Notes under the pieces: generated by a model | Database searches by the model: none | Seen by the model: only the letters and a program-made list of their open reading frames with translations | What the model was told of the DNA's origin: nothing | NCBI GenBank assembly: GCA_916710115.1 | Contig: CAKAOY010000094.1 | Location: 1-5,366 of the forward strand | Direction: 5' to 3' | Source: an uncultured Bergeyella sp. | Lineage (GTDB): Bacteria > Bacteroidota > Bacteroidia > Flavobacteriales > Weeksellaceae | Length of the DNA stretch: 5,366 nt | Part shown: one piece after another, positions 4,324 to 5,366 of the stretch | How positions within the stretch are numbered: the first letter of the stretch is position 1 | Layout of the letters: each line of letters starts with the position of its first letter | Made by a program: the position numbers and the translations under genes

Positions 4324-5247
4324 ATGAAAGCAGAAAACATCTTAAAAACAATAGGAAACACTCCTATCGTCCGTCTATCCAAAATTTTTCCTAACCATAA
4401 TGTTTGGATTAAGGTAGAAAAATTCAACCCTGGAGGAAGTATAAAAGATAGAATTGCCTTAGCAATGATAGAAAAGGCTGAAAAAGATGGTGTTATAAAC
4501 AAAGATACTACAATCATAGAGCCTACTTCGGGTAATACGGGTGTTGGACTTGCAATGGTTTGTGCTGTTAAAGGATACAAATTAATCGTTGTAATGCCCG
4601 AATCTATGAGTATTGAACGGAGAAAATTAATGTCTGCATATGGTGCATCTTTTGTTTTAACACCGAAAGAAAAAGGGACTAATGGAGCTGTAGAAAAGGC
4701 AAAGGAATTAGTAGCCGAAATATCTAACGCTTGGATGCCTCAGCAATTTGAAAATACTGCAAACACCGAAATACATAGACAAACTACTGCACAAGAAATT
4801 TTAAACGACTTCCCCGAAGGTATTAATTATCTAATCACAGGAATTGGTACAGGTGGGCATATCACGGGAGTCGGTGAAATACTAAAAGAAAAATTCCCAA
4901 ATACTAAAGTATTTGCTGTTGAGCCTACACTATCACCAGTTCTTAGTGGCGGACAAGCAGGAGCTCACCCTCTACAAGGTATCGGTGCAGGCTTTGTTCC
5001 AAGTATTTTGAACACAAATATTTACGACGAAATCGTCCAAGTAGAAAAGGATGAGGCCTTTGAATTTACTAAAAAATTAGCGAGAGAAGAAGGTATTTTG
5101 GCTGGAATTTCTACGGGGGCGTCGCTTTCAGCAATTGCTAAAAAACTATCAGATATAGAGCAAAATGCTACAATTCTTACGGTTAATTATGACTCTGGAG
5201 ATAGATATTGGTCTGTTGCTGATTTATTTGAAGAAAACCCATATTAA
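4324..5247 (+). CDS. cysK: Cysteine synthase A (O-acetylserine sulfhydrylase)
   Basis: This cytoplasmic PLP enzyme makes L-cysteine and acetate from O-acetylserine and sulfide. At 307 residues it has full family length. Visible landmarks are IGNTPIVRL (10-18), the PLP-lysine site NPGGSIKDR (35-43, Schiff-base K41), the substrate loop PTSGNTG (67-73), MPESMSIERRKLM (91-103), the PLP-phosphate loop GTGGHITG (175-182) and GISTGAS (261-267), with SGDRYWSVADLF near the C-terminus. The MSIERRK segment and length favour CysK over CysM. Loop residue H179 replaces the Thr of the common GTGGTITG version. No serine acetyltransferase gene is next to it in this window. It sits 112 bases beyond the cytochrome gene, has its own strong terminator and is probably transcribed separately; no functional tie to the metal genes is evident. 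Confidence 0.96.
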   Translation: MKAENILKTIGNTPIVRLSKIFPNHNVWIKVEKFNPGGSIKDRIALAMIEKAEKDGVINKDTTIIEPTSGNTGVGLAMVCAVKGYKLIVVMPESMSIERRKLMSAYGASFVLTPKEKGTNGAVEKAKELVAEISNAWMPQQFENTANTEIHRQTTAQEILNDFPEGINYLITGIGTGGHITGVGEILKEKFPNTKVFAVEPTLSPVLSGGQAGAHPLQGIGAGFVPSILNTNIYDEIVQVEKDEAFEFTKKLAREEGILAGISTGASLSAIAKKLSDIEQNATILTVNYDSGDRYWSVADLFEENPY

Positions 5248-5268
5248 TTTATAATTATTTTTTTAATG

Positions 5269-5303
5269 AAATATACCTACTTTATTTAGGGTAGGTATAT
5301 TTT
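5269..5303 (+). terminator. Intrinsic terminator after cysK
   Basis: AAATATACCTAC (5269-5280) pairs perfectly with GTAGGTATATTT (5291-5302) around a 10-base loop, ending in TTTT. It lies 21 bases after the cysK stop. The A-rich 5' side makes it potentially bidirectional. Confidence 0.8.
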
Positions 5304-5322
5304 CGTATTTAGATTTCTCACA

Positions 5323-5366
5323 ATGAGTAAATATCACGAAATAAAAGAGTTACGAGTTTTATTATT
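5323..5366 (+). CDS. Start of an unidentified rightward gene (truncated by window edge)
   Basis: An ATG at 5323 opens a frame that stays open to the window end, reading MSKYHEIKELRVLL over 14 codons. It follows the cysK terminator by 20 bases, and its polar, Glu/Lys-containing start looks like an ordinary cytoplasmic protein. With so few codons the frame could be chance, and no family can be named. TATTTTCG (5298-5305) resembles a -7 element but has no matching -33 element. Confidence 0.4.
   Translation, partial: MSKYHEIKELRVLL

Noticed and set aside
4317..4580. Leftward 87-codon frame over the start of cysK
   Set aside because: Antisense to a clear cysteine synthase; composition reflects the complementary codons.
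1..5366. CRISPR array, tRNA/rRNA genes, insertion sequence or transposase
   Set aside because: No regularly spaced repeats, no cloverleaf or rRNA-like stretches noticed, and no transposase-like frames on either strand.

Overview
The window is very AT-rich DNA from a member of the Bacteroidota, most likely a flavobacterium (Weeksellaceae-like; inferred, not proven). Supporting signs are promoters of the TTTG / TAnnTTTG type, the absence of Shine-Dalgarno sequences, lipoproteins whose acylated Cys is followed by an acidic tract (CRKDDD, CRNNDD), and the style of the TonB-dependent receptor.

Layout. Positions 1-1231 (minus strand) hold the N-terminal 410 codons of a TonB-dependent outer-membrane receptor that runs off the left edge. 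A 205-base divergent control region (1232-1436) has a good promoter facing each way and two adjacent palindromes between them. Rightward come a 123-residue membrane-anchored protein with a C-x9-C-H-x2-C motif (1437-1808), a 436-base noncoding stretch rich in inverted repeats (1809-2244), an MbnP-family lipoprotein (2245-3093), a perfect 12-bp terminator-like hairpin (3121-3152), and an MbnH/MauG-type di-heme c-type cytochrome lipoprotein (3168-4211). A separate gene for cysteine synthase A, cysK (4324-5247), follows with its own terminator (5269-5303). The last 44 bases look like the start of another rightward gene.

How the genes work together. In methanotrophs, MbnH is a di-heme enzyme that oxidises a tryptophan of its partner MbnP to kynurenine, giving a copper-binding protein. 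Here the pair lies beside a TonB receptor with an unusual CxxC in its plug and a small Cys/His anchored protein, with no methanobactin genes in view. The simplest reading is a methanobactin-independent copper (or other soft metal) capture and import locus: MbnP matured by MbnH, probably on the cell surface, a TonB receptor for passage across the outer membrane, and a small anchored protein as a possible metal relay. The assignment to copper is inference from the families. cysK appears to be an unrelated neighbour.
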